DNA from: Paenibacillus andongensis
GTDB taxonomy: Bacteria > Bacillota > Bacilli > Paenibacillales > NBRC-103111
Direction of reading: 5' to 3'
DNA: 64,000 nt
Assembly: GCF_025369935.1 (NCBI RefSeq)
Contig: NZ_CP104467.1
Span: 5,463,001 to 5,527,000, forward strand
Of this stretch, positions 11,801 through 19,177 are shown in pieces. Numbering within the stretch: position 1 is the stretch's first letter; the number at the start of each line of letters is the position of its first letter. The notes beneath the pieces were generated by a model. It saw nothing but the letters and a program-made list of their open reading frames with translations. It was not told the origin of the DNA and ran no database searches. Made by a program: the position numbers and the translations under genes.

Positions 11801-13602
11801 GTAACGCCGGCGGTTAAGCCCGTTGCCGTATACTGCGTCACGTTGCCGACGCTCACTGCCGGGTTCCACGTTGTTCCGCCATCCGCCGACACGTAAACGT
11901 TGTACCCGCTCAGATCGGCGGCGCTAACGGCAGACCACTGCAGCGCAGCGCTGTTGATTCCGGCCGTTGCCTGCAATCCCGCAGGAACGGACGGCGGCGT
12001 TTGGTCAGGCGCTTGGGTTGGCGTCGCATCCACCTTCGCGGACTTCGCCGATTCGTTGCCGCTGGCGTCCACCGCCGATACGGCGAAGCTGTACGTAACG
12101 CCGGCAGTTAAGCCCGTTACGGTGTACTGCGTCACGTTGCCGGCATTTACTGCCGGGTTCCACGTCGTTCCACCGTTTGCCGACACGTAAACGTTGTATC
12201 CGCTTAGGTCGGCGTCACTAACTGCCGACCACTGCAATGCTGCGCTTCCGATTCTGGCCGTTGCTTGTAGTCCCGTCGGGATTGCCGGAGGCGAATGATC
12301 ACCGCCACCCGGCGGCGTATTCAGGTCCGAAAGATTGACAGTACCAATATCGAGCGATTCCCCCGCTTTAGGAGCTTTCAGTACACGAAGCAGCTCGTGA
12401 TTGCCGCACTTGCAGAAATCCGCATCCGGCTTCTCCTCATCAAGCAATCGCAGGCTCTTCATATTATCAGATAACAGGGCTAGCAAATCTTGACCCATGC
12501 CTATAGGCTTCGTCAAACCCCTAAGATAGTCATCCTCCGTCAAATACATACGATAGTTCCGTTCAGGAAGCACGCTTACCTTGAACGCTCCGTCAGCTCC
12601 GGTAACCGTAATAAAGGTTGGATTCGTCGTAAACGACAGGATCGCTCCGTCTGCGGGTTTGCCCTCTTTTACCAGCACTTTTCCCGTAAAAGCGGCGGCG
12701 GTTTCGGCCTTCAAGCTAAACTCGGTTTTTGCTTTTTCGAATTTGATCGCTTGATGAGCGGCATAGCCTTCCTTCTGCAGTGTAATCTCATACATACCGT
12801 AGGGTAAGCTGAGTACGAGCTTTCCGTTCGCGCCAGATTTCCCCCATTTGAGTAATGACCGTTTTCCCTTCTCCCGGACAAACACATAGGCATCGGCGAG
12901 CGGCTTCCCGGTAACCGATAACGTTTCGATCGTGAGCGGCCGTACTTCGAATTTCTTCCGCATATACTCCAGCGCTCTGAACAAGACGACTGCCACTTCG
13001 GCCCGTGTCAAAAACTTCTCGCCTCGGAAGGTACTGTCAGGATACCCTTCCAGTATGGCAGCTTCGGATATAGCTGCAATGTCGGAAGCCGCCCATGTTG
13101 GAATCGTCCCCCGGTCCTTAAAGGAGGGTTCTTTGACCGGGCTTAACTTTATGATCCGATTCAACATCACCGCCGCATCCTGACGGTTAACGGATTGATT
13201 CGGGCGGAACGTTCCGTCCGGAAACCCTTGCGCCCAGCCTTTAAGCGCTGCTTTCTTGACCTCATCGGCAGACCATTCGCCATCCAAATCGGAAAAAGCA
13301 TCCGAATTTTCCTTAGTCTCGTCGGCCGATAGCGTACCGAACGATCTATTCAAGATAGCAATGAACTCAGCACGCGATATGAGGCGATCCGGGTAAAACT
13401 TGCCGTCTTCATAGCCTTGAATAATATTCTCCGAACGCAAAGTATTGATTTCATGTTCAGCCCAATCCGGCAAAGTCTCCCGCTTAGAAAGCTGATTATT
13501 CGCTGCATACTGCGCTCCTGCAGCCCAAGTCGGAATTATTGACTGCAGCATGAGAAAAACAATGAGTAATAATGACCATTTTCGTTTAAATAAGGAATTC
13601 AT
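5815..13602 (-). CDS. Giant S-layer-anchored YD-repeat/RHS surface protein (2,595 aa)
   Basis: The start was chosen at 13602 because AGGAGG lies 7 bp upstream; an in-frame ATG at 13620 has no site. Signal peptide first, then three SLH domains (about residues 45-215) that would anchor the protein to secondary cell-wall polymer, carboxypeptidase-regulatory-like modules (about 225-380 and 685-745), two near-identical FN3 modules (about 440-630), an NHL-type beta-propeller region (about 1205-1520), many YD repeats (about 1585-2310), and an RHS core (about 2350-2450) ending in the family pattern of ARDP..YNSGQANLYAYVNNNP. The last roughly 145 residues form a glycine-rich tip with several Cys that I do not recognise. 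YD/RHS shells can enclose and deliver C-terminal toxins, but others are adhesins or carbohydrate-binding wall proteins. No immunity-like gene follows the stop. Probably monocistronic. Confidence 0.88.
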   Translation of the reverse strand: MNSLFKRKWSLLLIVFLMLQSIIPTWAAGAQYAANNQLSKRETLPDWAEHEINTLRSENIIQGYEDGKFYPDRLISRAEFIAILNRSFGTLSADETKENSDAFSDLDGEWSADEVKKAALKGWAQGFPDGTFRPNQSVNRQDAAVMLNRIIKLSPVKEPSFKDRGTIPTWAASDIAAISEAAILEGYPDSTFRGEKFLTRAEVAVVLFRALEYMRKKFEVRPLTIETLSVTGKPLADAYVFVREKGKRSLLKWGKSGANGKLVLSLPYGMYEITLQKEGYAAHQAIKFEKAKTEFSLKAETAAAFTGKVLVKEGKPADGAILSFTTNPTFITVTGADGAFKVSVLPERNYRMYLTEDDYLRGLTKPIGMGQDLLALLSDNMKSLRLLDEEKPDADFCKCGNHELLRVLKAPKAGESLDIGTVNLSDLNTPPGGGDHSPPAIPTGLQATARIGSAALQWSAVSDADLSGYNVYVSANGGTTWNPAVNAGNVTQYTVTGLTAGVTYSFAVSAVDASGNESAKSAKVDATPTQAPDQTPPSVPAGLQATAGINSAALQWSAVSAADLSGYNVYVSADGGTTWNPAVSVGNVTQYTATGLTAGVTYSFAVSAVDASGNESAKSATAQATPQSPPSDQLPPDPSTVATQLPTTGATTFADQTSFLFTGPTPIQTGVAPDTIKPERTAVLRGKVLDDAGQPLPGAKVTILDHPELGQTLSRADGMFDIAVNGGSRLTVNYEKNGYMSIQRQVEAPWQDYAAIPDVVLKAFDNKVTLVNLNDATEMQVARGNMTTDADGSRTATLLVPAGAKATMKLADGSTAELNEMHFRATEYTVGDNGPKAMPGELPQFVGYTYAIELSADEAVAAGAATVSFDKTLYYYVDNFLQFPVGGAVPVGYYDRETSSWVPSANGRIIEIVATDGGIAAIDSDGDGIADDDTKLNELGFTQEEQMKLAGLYTAGKTLWRVPIQHFTPYDCNWYYKAPDDAIRPDDNDPNPDNPDINDPCKKKGSIIGCEEQSLGESIPLTGTSLSLNYYSRNTPGYKEKSSLHIPVSGDSIPDSLTGIGLKIEIAGRTINKSFPAEPNQEFMFQWDGRDAYGRVLTGSHPYKITFDYYYPVAYVEPVSSYYSAFGRLPNFDEELRPRENAGFSYQNSYKGVLESPENPYGENGIAGWSINTHNILDEANLYLGNGSISERVDQTVGAEIKFRGDASNPDSLVLTDTIGSYSQINNVMDADGSIIFSAYAIVNNNGSNAVNNNVYRLAKDGTLTRWNSSPLGQGSLNGFALDKDGSLYTSEWGKYQIVKRTKANPDNPIVVAGNGALGVEFGDIQDGADAKSVSLYNPRDIEFGKDGSIYFIDSAGLFKVNTDGTITVLHQRRPLTRDNFGAAGGFATQSNVGGLMQALEIGPDGSLYVLDHYMNACLNYYYCTHSRIRKIDPQGQISLVAGLPAGYFPSTGKQYNLDKTEKASEAVFMTDNIEIDQTGNIYFIEKQTNQLFRITPDGKVEEVAHAFVEQAVNVAKNESGSTVVRLVSGGPDSELSIATLSSSKPGPDRFYQYQIGKSRLDNDHVISDSNGTLLFEFDKGTGLHKRTLDTMTGKTVQSFGYDAQGRLASVTDGDGNTVVIERNAQGIPTAVIAPGSQRTELTVENRQLMAVTNPSGESYRMQYDSKGLLTQFEDPRNQKRDYGYDAQGLLTDAKDPGGEATLTRTYFDGGNTITYTKYGQTTTYKTSQTDGVVRHDITDPSGALTTSYIRNEGMEQEVHYPSGVVVTSLMKADPLFGQEALLLDSMTVTTPAGRSWTFSEKRSVETGNATHPLDLKKMTVTYKTTDNKSGKTTTSTVQYDAVAKKLIETSSQGYQTITTYDDNSRAIKAEYPGQNIDPIAYQYDAKGRLAQSQQGSQFVQYTYDDQNNLVKTQDAHGSTKEYGYDSSGRMTGVKLNGKDSIQKGYDANGNMTSITMPNQSVYRQSFNSLDEFEGFLPEGEGIGSKSFHKNGLLDYTLLPSGKTVDYTYDAGGRMTGMNDADIQRTFTYKDNTDRVSKVESVNSAVYGVKQTIDYTYDGNDVMKMTWSGKAAGQFDYTYDSFSKPTNIKAVVGGVTTNIPIGWDDDDNLKTFGPFSYMRVNNSGFVSSVQEGAAGAAFKVDKGYDTMGRVNSEIYSVKGAEIYRVGQEFDDRGWLTRKTVKTSVTEDVYDYSYDSDGQLETVKVNGTMQEQYSYDVNRNRLTRAIGGAAPEISVYNPYDQLQNANNVQYQYDKDGFLTQRDNDVFRYGSNGELLQAVTNGKTIRYTYDALGRRTAREDGTGTMLYLYGNPLDAQQVTSSVYGGTVTTYYYDEGGLLLSLDRGGARYYVVTDNVGTPQEMYDKNGSKVKSYQFDSFGVLLSDSNPAFFLPIGYAGGIADPDTKLVHFGFRDYDPAAGRWTARDPILYNSGQANLYAYVNNNPVLLRDPCGLFCVGFSAYAGLGAGVKICADEDGVSACGEAGVGIGGGFEVDPFENIANDGVSVEATAKLKTPAGGISGGVKYKQNFDGNCPEFGPILKADVGPFSVDLLSPSKSGRKFKLDGLKGGPSWDLKNIKPGLKAEAAIKGKVCGSIRHP
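11744..12293 (-). repeat. Duplicated FN3-encoding DNA inside the YD-repeat gene
   Basis: 11744-11999 and 12038-12293 are highly similar at DNA level with an exact 294-bp (98-codon) offset. Each encodes one fibronectin type III module and its linker. The close match suggests recent in-frame duplication or gene conversion. Confidence 0.8.
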
Positions 13603-13646
13603 ATCTATCCTCCTGTACATACATAAATATACACTTCGTATTATTT

Positions 13647-13685
13647 ATACTATATTTTCGCGATAGATGATACAAGTTGTATCAT
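13647..13685 (-). promoter_or_regulatory. Putative promoter of the SLH/YD gene overlapped by a perfect palindrome
   Basis: 13667-13685 is a perfect 19-bp palindrome (nine-base arms ATGATACAA/TTGTATCAT around one central base). On the minus strand its right half supplies TTGTAT as a possible -35, with TAGTAT 17 bp downstream (13647-13652) as a weak -10, about 45 bp before the start codon. A repressor bound here would block RNA polymerase. The regulator is unknown. Confidence 0.45.
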
Positions 13686-13742
13686 TTTATAAATATAAAC
13701 CCCTCCCGCCACATTGCGGACAAGGTATTCTTGTTCTCTGTA

Positions 13743-13787
13743 GAGCGTCTAGCTCAAATTCAATCTTGGTTAGACAGGCAGACGCTC
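13743..13787. repeat. Inverted repeat downstream of the PEP-utilising enzyme gene
   Basis: GAGCGTCT (13743-13750) and AGACGCTC (13780-13787) form a perfect 8-bp stem around a 29-bp loop, just after the stop codon at 13804. There is no T-run on the minus strand, so it may act as an RNA 3' end structure rather than a classical terminator. Confidence 0.4.
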
Positions 13788-13803
13788 TCGGAATTCAAGC
13801 AAA

Positions 13804-16335
13804 TTAACAAAAAGATATTTCTCCTGTAGCTCCGTTAACGGTCACCAACTGTCCGTCGCGCAACAGCTGTGTAGCATTCCCCGTAGCAACCACCGATGGA
13901 ATCCGATATTCGCGGGCGATAATGGCGGAGTGGGATAAAATGCCGCCCGTATCCGTTATCAGTGCACCTACACTTGGAAACAGTACAGACCATACCGGAG
14001 AGGTGATCGGGCACACCAAGACGTCCCCCGCCTTGATTTTATAGAATTCAGTTTCGTTCCGAATGACGCGAACGGGGCCCGTATACGTACCTTCCGATGC
14101 CGGGATTCCTTTAAGTCCGTTGCTTCCAGTTTGTTTTTGCCCGCTGGCTTGGGCTGCAAATACCGCTTCGAGCTGCCACATAACCGCTTCATGCGCAAAT
14201 CGCACCTTCTCGGGCAGAATGTCCATTGGCGGAGGCGGAGGCGGCACCTTCCCATAGCTGGCCGGGCCAGGGTTGGCGAGTACTTGCCTTCGCTGTTGTT
14301 TCCTACGCCTAACGGCATCTTGAAAATTTGCCTTTCCCGTTACTGCCGATTCCGACACAACCTCAGGAAACTCCAGGTAGAAAATGTCACCCGCTTCGTC
14401 GATTTGTCCGCGTCTTGCCAATCTCGCACCGCTTTCCAAAAGTGCCAGTCGCAAAAATGCTAGCGGAGTGCTCGTATCGTAAAATCCGTGTTCTTCCCGG
14501 ATCGGGTAAGCCCGCTCTGCCTTTTGGATTAAACGCTCGAATACCTTTAACCGCTCCGGTTGGTCCGCTAAGCGCTTGTGTGCTTCTAATCTGCAGGAAG
14601 TCCTTTTCCGCAACAGCTCCGCAGCTTGTGCTGCTGGATCATAATTTCGGGTAAGTTGGTCCTTCAAAAGACTTAAGGTCAGCTCCGGCATCTCCAATAA
14701 AATCGGATCGCATACTTCATAGCGGATCGCCCGATATCCGTATTGTTTCAGATAATCATCGAAAGCTTGCACCCAATCCGAATCAACTTCACGCATAAGA
14801 TGAATCGTTTGCCCGTCGATTCGTTCAAGTAATCGTACGAGTTCCGGGTTTTCTTTGAGCCGATTAGCCAGCTGTGCAAGTAACCGGGACGGTTCGCTGG
14901 AAGTTTCGGACAGTCCGCTTAACAATTCCATCGACATCCCTTCAGCCCAGCCCAGCCAATCCCGGCAAGCGAAGGCAAACTCCGCCAACGCCAAGTTAAT
15001 TGAGCCATTTAGCATCATGTGGACCCGAAGGCTTTGCTCCATGAAATCAGTAATGTTCTTCAGGTGCTGCGTCAACTCCGTATCGGATAATCGCTTTAAC
15101 TCGACATCGCGAAAACTGTGGAATCGCTGGCTGTATTCGGGCTTCCAGTCGGTATACCATTGCTCAATGATGGCCGTATGCCGCTCTTTTTCAATAAAAT
15201 CTTGACATATCCGGATACGTTTGCGTAGTGACGGTACCGTCTTAATAAGTGCAGACATCATCCATTTTGGTGGTGATTTACGGTCTTTACCACCCAGCGG
15301 CACGACTCGTTGATAAATATATCCGCCGATTTCTTTTGCTTCTATCGTTTCAAGGAGCAGGCAGATTTCGTTAAAGGAAGATTGAAACGCTTGGTTGAGG
15401 AACGAGGGATAGAAAGAACTCGTGATGGGGTAAAGAGGCTGCGGATGGTGAGAGGCTTCCCGTTCCCAAAAACCATGAGGAACATCAATATGAACCGGAC
15501 TCTCGCTGACTTTCCCGGCACCGCCTAGTGCAGTAATCGGGCGAGCTTGAAGCAAAAACAACTTGCCGTTGCAGATCGCCCATTCAATGTCTTGCGGGCA
15601 ACCGAAGTGCTGTTCCACTTGACGGGAGAGCCATGCGACTGCGTGCACCTCTTTCGAGGTGACCGCCCTTTCCGGTGCATGAATGCATCGCGCTTCGCCG
15701 TCTCGGACCACCCATTCATCCGGAGTTACTTCACCGGAAACGAGCTTCTCGCCAAGACCGCGTACAGCGCTAACCGTCGTTTCGTCGGGGTTCCCGGTTA
15801 CGGGATTAGCCGTAAAAGCTACCCCTGCGCAATCAGCCGCAATCATAGGTTGAATGAGAACAGCCATTCGGGCTTCCGCGATTTGTTGCGAACGTTGATA
15901 CTGCTTGATATGAGAGCTGTAAGCGGATGCCCAACATTTTCGAATAGCATCCATAACCGCTTCAACTCCACGTACATTTAGCACGGTTTCGTACTGACCT
16001 GCAAAAGAAGCGCCCTTCAAATCTTCTGCGACCCCAGAGGATCGAACGGCTAACGGAATATCCCCCCAATCCTTAAGCGATTGAATAATGAGCGCTCTCA
16101 CATCATCAGGAATGGGTCGCCTCAGCCACTCCTCTCTTGGCATGCCGGCCGGATTCTCCATATTCGCCATAAAAGAGTCAAAGGCTGCGGTTGTGATCGC
16201 AAACCCTTCAGGGACGGGAAAACCGGCTGTTCTCAAAACAGCAAGATTTGCTGTTTTTTTTCCGACAAGCTCGGCATCCGTTGCAATCGAATGGGTCATG
16301 TCGATTACATAAGGTATTATTTCAGTAGCTTTCAT
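13804..16335 (-). CDS. PEP synthase-like / rifampin phosphotransferase-like enzyme (843 aa)
   Basis: N-terminal ATP-grasp PEP/pyruvate-binding domain (about residues 10-270; RSSG.AED around 93, QARPIT near 265), a long helical central domain (about 290-690), and a C-terminal swivelling phosphohistidine domain with GGILSHSAIIAREY, in which His802 would carry phosphate. The length and three-part layout fit rifampin phosphotransferases (about 860 aa), which use ATP to phosphorylate rifamycins; true PEP synthase has a C-terminal PEP-binding barrel that is absent here. The drug substrate is inferred. RBS AGAAGGATG. It follows a TetR gene by 29 bp and is likely co-transcribed with it. Confidence 0.75.
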   Translation of the reverse strand: MKATEIIPYVIDMTHSIATDAELVGKKTANLAVLRTAGFPVPEGFAITTAAFDSFMANMENPAGMPREEWLRRPIPDDVRALIIQSLKDWGDIPLAVRSSGVAEDLKGASFAGQYETVLNVRGVEAVMDAIRKCWASAYSSHIKQYQRSQQIAEARMAVLIQPMIAADCAGVAFTANPVTGNPDETTVSAVRGLGEKLVSGEVTPDEWVVRDGEARCIHAPERAVTSKEVHAVAWLSRQVEQHFGCPQDIEWAICNGKLFLLQARPITALGGAGKVSESPVHIDVPHGFWEREASHHPQPLYPITSSFYPSFLNQAFQSSFNEICLLLETIEAKEIGGYIYQRVVPLGGKDRKSPPKWMMSALIKTVPSLRKRIRICQDFIEKERHTAIIEQWYTDWKPEYSQRFHSFRDVELKRLSDTELTQHLKNITDFMEQSLRVHMMLNGSINLALAEFAFACRDWLGWAEGMSMELLSGLSETSSEPSRLLAQLANRLKENPELVRLLERIDGQTIHLMREVDSDWVQAFDDYLKQYGYRAIRYEVCDPILLEMPELTLSLLKDQLTRNYDPAAQAAELLRKRTSCRLEAHKRLADQPERLKVFERLIQKAERAYPIREEHGFYDTSTPLAFLRLALLESGARLARRGQIDEAGDIFYLEFPEVVSESAVTGKANFQDAVRRRKQQRRQVLANPGPASYGKVPPPPPPMDILPEKVRFAHEAVMWQLEAVFAAQASGQKQTGSNGLKGIPASEGTYTGPVRVIRNETEFYKIKAGDVLVCPITSPVWSVLFPSVGALITDTGGILSHSAIIAREYRIPSVVATGNATQLLRDGQLVTVNGATGEISFC

Positions 16336-16364
16336 ACACTACATCCTTCTTTCATTTGAACGAT

Positions 16365-16982
16365 TTACGATTGTTCCTCATTTCTCGCCTTCAAATCTTT
16401 GATTAACGTTTCGAGAGCCCAGGTTACAGCGGACGAGTACTCATCCGGGCCGAACCCGAACCTCGTAGTAAGGTGCATCCAGAACACTGAGCTGGATAAA
16501 TATCGGATAACTGATGCTGCTTGACGGGCAAAATCCGTGTCCAGGGACGGCAATTCGCCTGTTATAATCTTATGAAATTTTTCATCCTTAGCTAGAACCG
16601 ATTCGGGGATGATATTCATCGCCGTCAAAGTCCGAACAGTAGCAATAGCATGCTCCGGATAATCTTCAAGGGCAACCATTTTTTTTTGTGTTGTCTCCGG
16701 AATCTCATCCAGTGTCTTCGGTATGATCTGAACCTGACTCAAAAGTTTCTCATCCGACCATGCAAATAACGATTCAAGTAGTGCTTCTCGGGTCGAGAAA
16801 TGCCGGTACATGGATCCGTAGGAAATACCTGCGCGATCAGCTACGTCCTGAACGCTAAAATTGTGAATCCTCCCTTCGGCAATGATCGAAGTTACGGATT
16901 CCATGATAAGATCGCGAGTTTGTTCTTTCTGTCTGTTTCTTAATTCACTGGTATAGGTTTTCCGCTTATTCGATTCATCCAT
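16365..16982 (-). CDS. TetR/AcrR family transcriptional regulator (205 aa)
   Basis: The N-terminal helix-turn-helix matches TetR (residues about 20-65, with FSVQDVADRAGISYGSMYRHF), followed by an all-helical ligand-binding region with no assigned ligand. The ATG at 16982 was chosen because GAGGTG lies 10 bp upstream; two earlier in-frame starts lack such a site. It is the first gene of a probable operon with the PEP-utilising enzyme and likely represses that operon. A dyad lies between its promoter and start codon. Confidence 0.85.
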   Translation of the reverse strand: MDESNKRKTYTSELRNRQKEQTRDLIMESVTSIIAEGRIHNFSVQDVADRAGISYGSMYRHFSTREALLESLFAWSDEKLLSQVQIIPKTLDEIPETTQKKMVALEDYPEHAIATVRTLTAMNIIPESVLAKDEKFHKIITGELPSLDTDFARQAASVIRYLSSSVFWMHLTTRFGFGPDEYSSAVTWALETLIKDLKARNEEQS

Positions 16983-16995
16983 CTTAGTTGAACAC

Positions 16996-17067
16996 CTCAT
17001 AAATTGAATGTATAATCTATTCATTGAATTATGAGTTTATATTATCAATGCACAATGTCTTTGTCAA
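16996..17067 (-). promoter_or_regulatory. Sigma-A-type promoter and dyad operator of the tetR operon
   Basis: TTGACA (complement of 17062-17067), a 17-bp spacer, then TAATAT (17039-17044). Between the -10 and the start codon lie inverted arms CTCATAA (16996-17002) and TTATGAG (17029-17035), with an inner 11-bp palindrome ATTCATTGAAT at 17019-17029. The position fits TetR autoregulation. Confidence 0.6.
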
Positions 17068-17090
17068 CAAGATTTTTCCAATTCGTAACA

Positions 17091-17196
17091 TTCCAATGAG
17101 CTATCGTTTCAATCACGAAAGCTTCAAAGGAACGCGGGTCCCGTTGTAAGATTTCGCGTTGAAGCTCGATATCCCGTTCAGTCGCAAGGATTCCCC
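17091..17196 (-). repeat. Second copy of an NmrA-family gene 3' end (direct repeat with 18311-18416)
   Basis: These 106 bp match 18311-18416 in the same orientation with 5 mismatches. The copy at 18311 is the C-terminal coding end of the NmrA-type pseudogene. The copy here is a loose tail joined directly to the truncated end of the M50 protease gene. It marks a deletion or recombination junction between two former paralogs. Confidence 0.85.
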
Positions 17197-18024
17197 ACTA
17201 AAAAAGTATGCTCAAGTAGATTCGGGCAGCGGAAAACATTCGTGAACACATAATATAAATCGGTTTTCATAAAAAATAGAAACTGGAACAGGATAAGCGC
17301 AGTTAAATGGCAGTTGATCAAACGGATCGTCTGCAGGGCATTCTCATTCATAACGATCAATTGCAGGTCATGAAGCCACTCGAGCCATACGCCTGCCGAT
17401 AAAAAAACAATATCCCAGCACATTCCGGCTATAAAGGTGCTATATCTTTGATTTCGCGGAACAACGACAATGCCGGACATATCTGTTTCGGCGACAGGAA
17501 ATATCAACCTGTGGCCGAGTCCGATACTGCAATTGACTCCAAAAAGAACGAGCGGATATCAAGTGTGCAAATTCATGAAGAAAGAGAAAAAACCAGGCTG
17601 CTGCAAGGGAATATAGGATGTTTAATGGCGTAGAAGGAGTGAGCAGGAAGTCTTTATATCTCGGGATGTATGCGGGATGAAAAAATGCGATGCCTGCAGC
17701 GGATAAAAGTATGGCGAATTTGATCTGCACGCGGCTGTTTACGATATTGCCATCCAAGCGGTACTCGAGTTTATGATCTTCTATTAGCTCTTCGACAATA
17801 GCGGAAACGTCGAAAGGCTCAGCGTATTTTTGAACCAAGATGTGTTCCGTTTCTCCGATTGTTAATCCTCGCTGTAAGTATTCAATGGTTTCGTGACCGA
17901 TTGCAGGCAGTACGGTGAACGTTCTGGTTTCCGTGCGGCCAATGACCACCTCGGCATCATTTTCTTTATGAAAAACGAGCTCGTGCATCTCGATGATACT
18001 GTGTTTTCCAACCTTCATCTCCAT
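17178..18024 (-). pseudogene. Broken PqqD-like/M50 zinc metalloprotease (peptide-processing type)
   Basis: The first frame runs from the ATG at 18024: a PqqD-like N-terminal domain (about 1-95), a membrane segment, then the M50 motif HEFAH at about residues 150-154. Near 17535, in a short T run, the frame shifts. The protein continues in the next frame (FGVNCSIGLGH..., more membrane segments) to about 17197, where it is cut and fused to the duplicated NmrA tail, stopping at 17178. Intact relatives are membrane proteases in peptide-modification loci, such as YydH of Bacillus. Frameshift plus lost C-terminus argue for a pseudogene; the frameshift alone could be a homopolymer sequencing error. 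A 39-aa peptide gene lies 56 bp upstream. Confidence 0.7.
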
Positions 18025-18080
18025 ACTTGATCCAGCCTCGCTTCAGATTTACCGAGCTTTTCCTCCTTAAAACATGACAA

Positions 18081-18200
18081 TCAATGCTGTCCTTCGTACT
18101 CATTAACATGTCTGGCCATGACGTGGTCGGTGGAAACGTAAAGACCGGAACCAAGTAAAGTGGCAGCTACTAACAGACAAATCACAAGCTTTTTCAACAT
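18081..18200 (-). CDS. Small secreted peptide precursor (39 aa), unknown function
   Basis: ATG at 18200 behind AAAGGGGGATG, reading MLKKLVICLLVAATLL then GSGLYVSTDHVMARHVNEYE and a short end GQH. A basic N-terminus, hydrophobic core and a polar tail of about 18 residues are the layout of exported signalling peptides (Phr-like) or small peptide precursors. It lies directly upstream of the M50 protease remnant in the same direction. No Rap-type phosphatase or radical SAM enzyme is in the window. That it is a gene is inferred from the good ribosome binding site and the signal-like start. Confidence 0.55.
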   Translation of the reverse strand: MLKKLVICLLVAATLLGSGLYVSTDHVMARHVNEYEGQH

Positions 18201-18300
18201 AAAACATCCCCCTTTTGAAAAACTCCGAACTCATGAATCATCTTAACAATTTGTTTTTCATCGGCCATCAATCGAAAGATATATAAACCGGTTATATTTA

Positions 18301-19177
18301 TCAGCTATGCTTCCAATGAGCTGCCGTTTCAATCACGAAAGCTTCAAAGGAACGTGGGTCCCGTTGTAAGATTTCGTGTTGTAGCTCGATATCCCGTTCA
18401 GTCGCAAGGATTCCCCGCTCTTGGAAATATTGATACATAATTCTAAAGTCTTTCGCCATCCAATCCGGCAGAATGTTTCGCGATTGCTCGAACCATGCGT
18501 CCAAATTGTCTCCCCCATAACGGATTTCTTCCCCAATGATGTGGCTGTAGATGTCTGCTGTCGCATTTCCCGTCAGAGAGTCCGGACCGTAAATCGGGTA
18601 CTCTTTCCCTTCATAACCATCCCGAAGGATCGCATTACCAGCAGCATCAGCTATATCCCTTACGTCTACGCGATTCAACCTGAAAGAACCGATCGACTGC
18701 GGATATCCGGTGATGGAGAATCGCCTCCCGGTACCAGTAATCGTTCTGAAAGAAGTTGTTAGGACGAAGAATGGTAAATGATGCCCCGGACTGACGAATG
18801 GCCTCTTCAACCGGAATCTTGCTTTTGAAATGGGGCATATGCTTGGAATCTTCCGGCATCGGCACCGATAAATACACGATTTTCTTAACGTCGGCTCTTT
18901 TGGCCGCCTCCACCGCCGCGAGACCTTGAGCGGTTTCCGTTGGAGATAGAGCATTTGCCAGAAAAATGGCATCCGCTTGATAAAGGAATGCAAGAATGAA
19001 TCTTTCCAAGATGACAACGATTTGTCTCCATTCTTTAATAAACGATTTCAAATTTTGGTCATTCATAATGACTACCGAGCCTGCTTGATAACAAATACCA
19101 CTCAACGAATAACATAGCCCCTTGTGCACGGGTCCATAAAGATCATAATGATTATACAATTGAGTTCTCTCCTTCAA
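18301..19177 (-). pseudogene. NmrA-family NAD(P)-binding protein, frameshifted and decayed
   Basis: An upstream frame (about 19177-18700) carries recognisable middle sequence (DAIFLANALSPTETAQG, VKKIVYLSVPMPEDS, HFKSKIPVEEAI, FTILRPNNFFQN). The reading frame then changes near 18700, and the C-terminal part continues in another frame (VDVRDIADAA, PIYGPDSLTG) to the stop at 18301. The N-terminal Rossmann glycine motif cannot be read in one frame and there is no clear ATG. Intact relatives bind NAD(P) and act as redox sensors or reductases. At least two lesions make this a pseudogene. Its 3' end is duplicated at 17091-17196. Confidence 0.75.

Noticed and set aside
13743..13787. The 8-bp inverted repeat as a terminator of the PEP-utilising enzyme gene
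   Set aside because: No T-run follows on the minus strand and the loop is 29 bp, so it is reported only as an inverted repeat.
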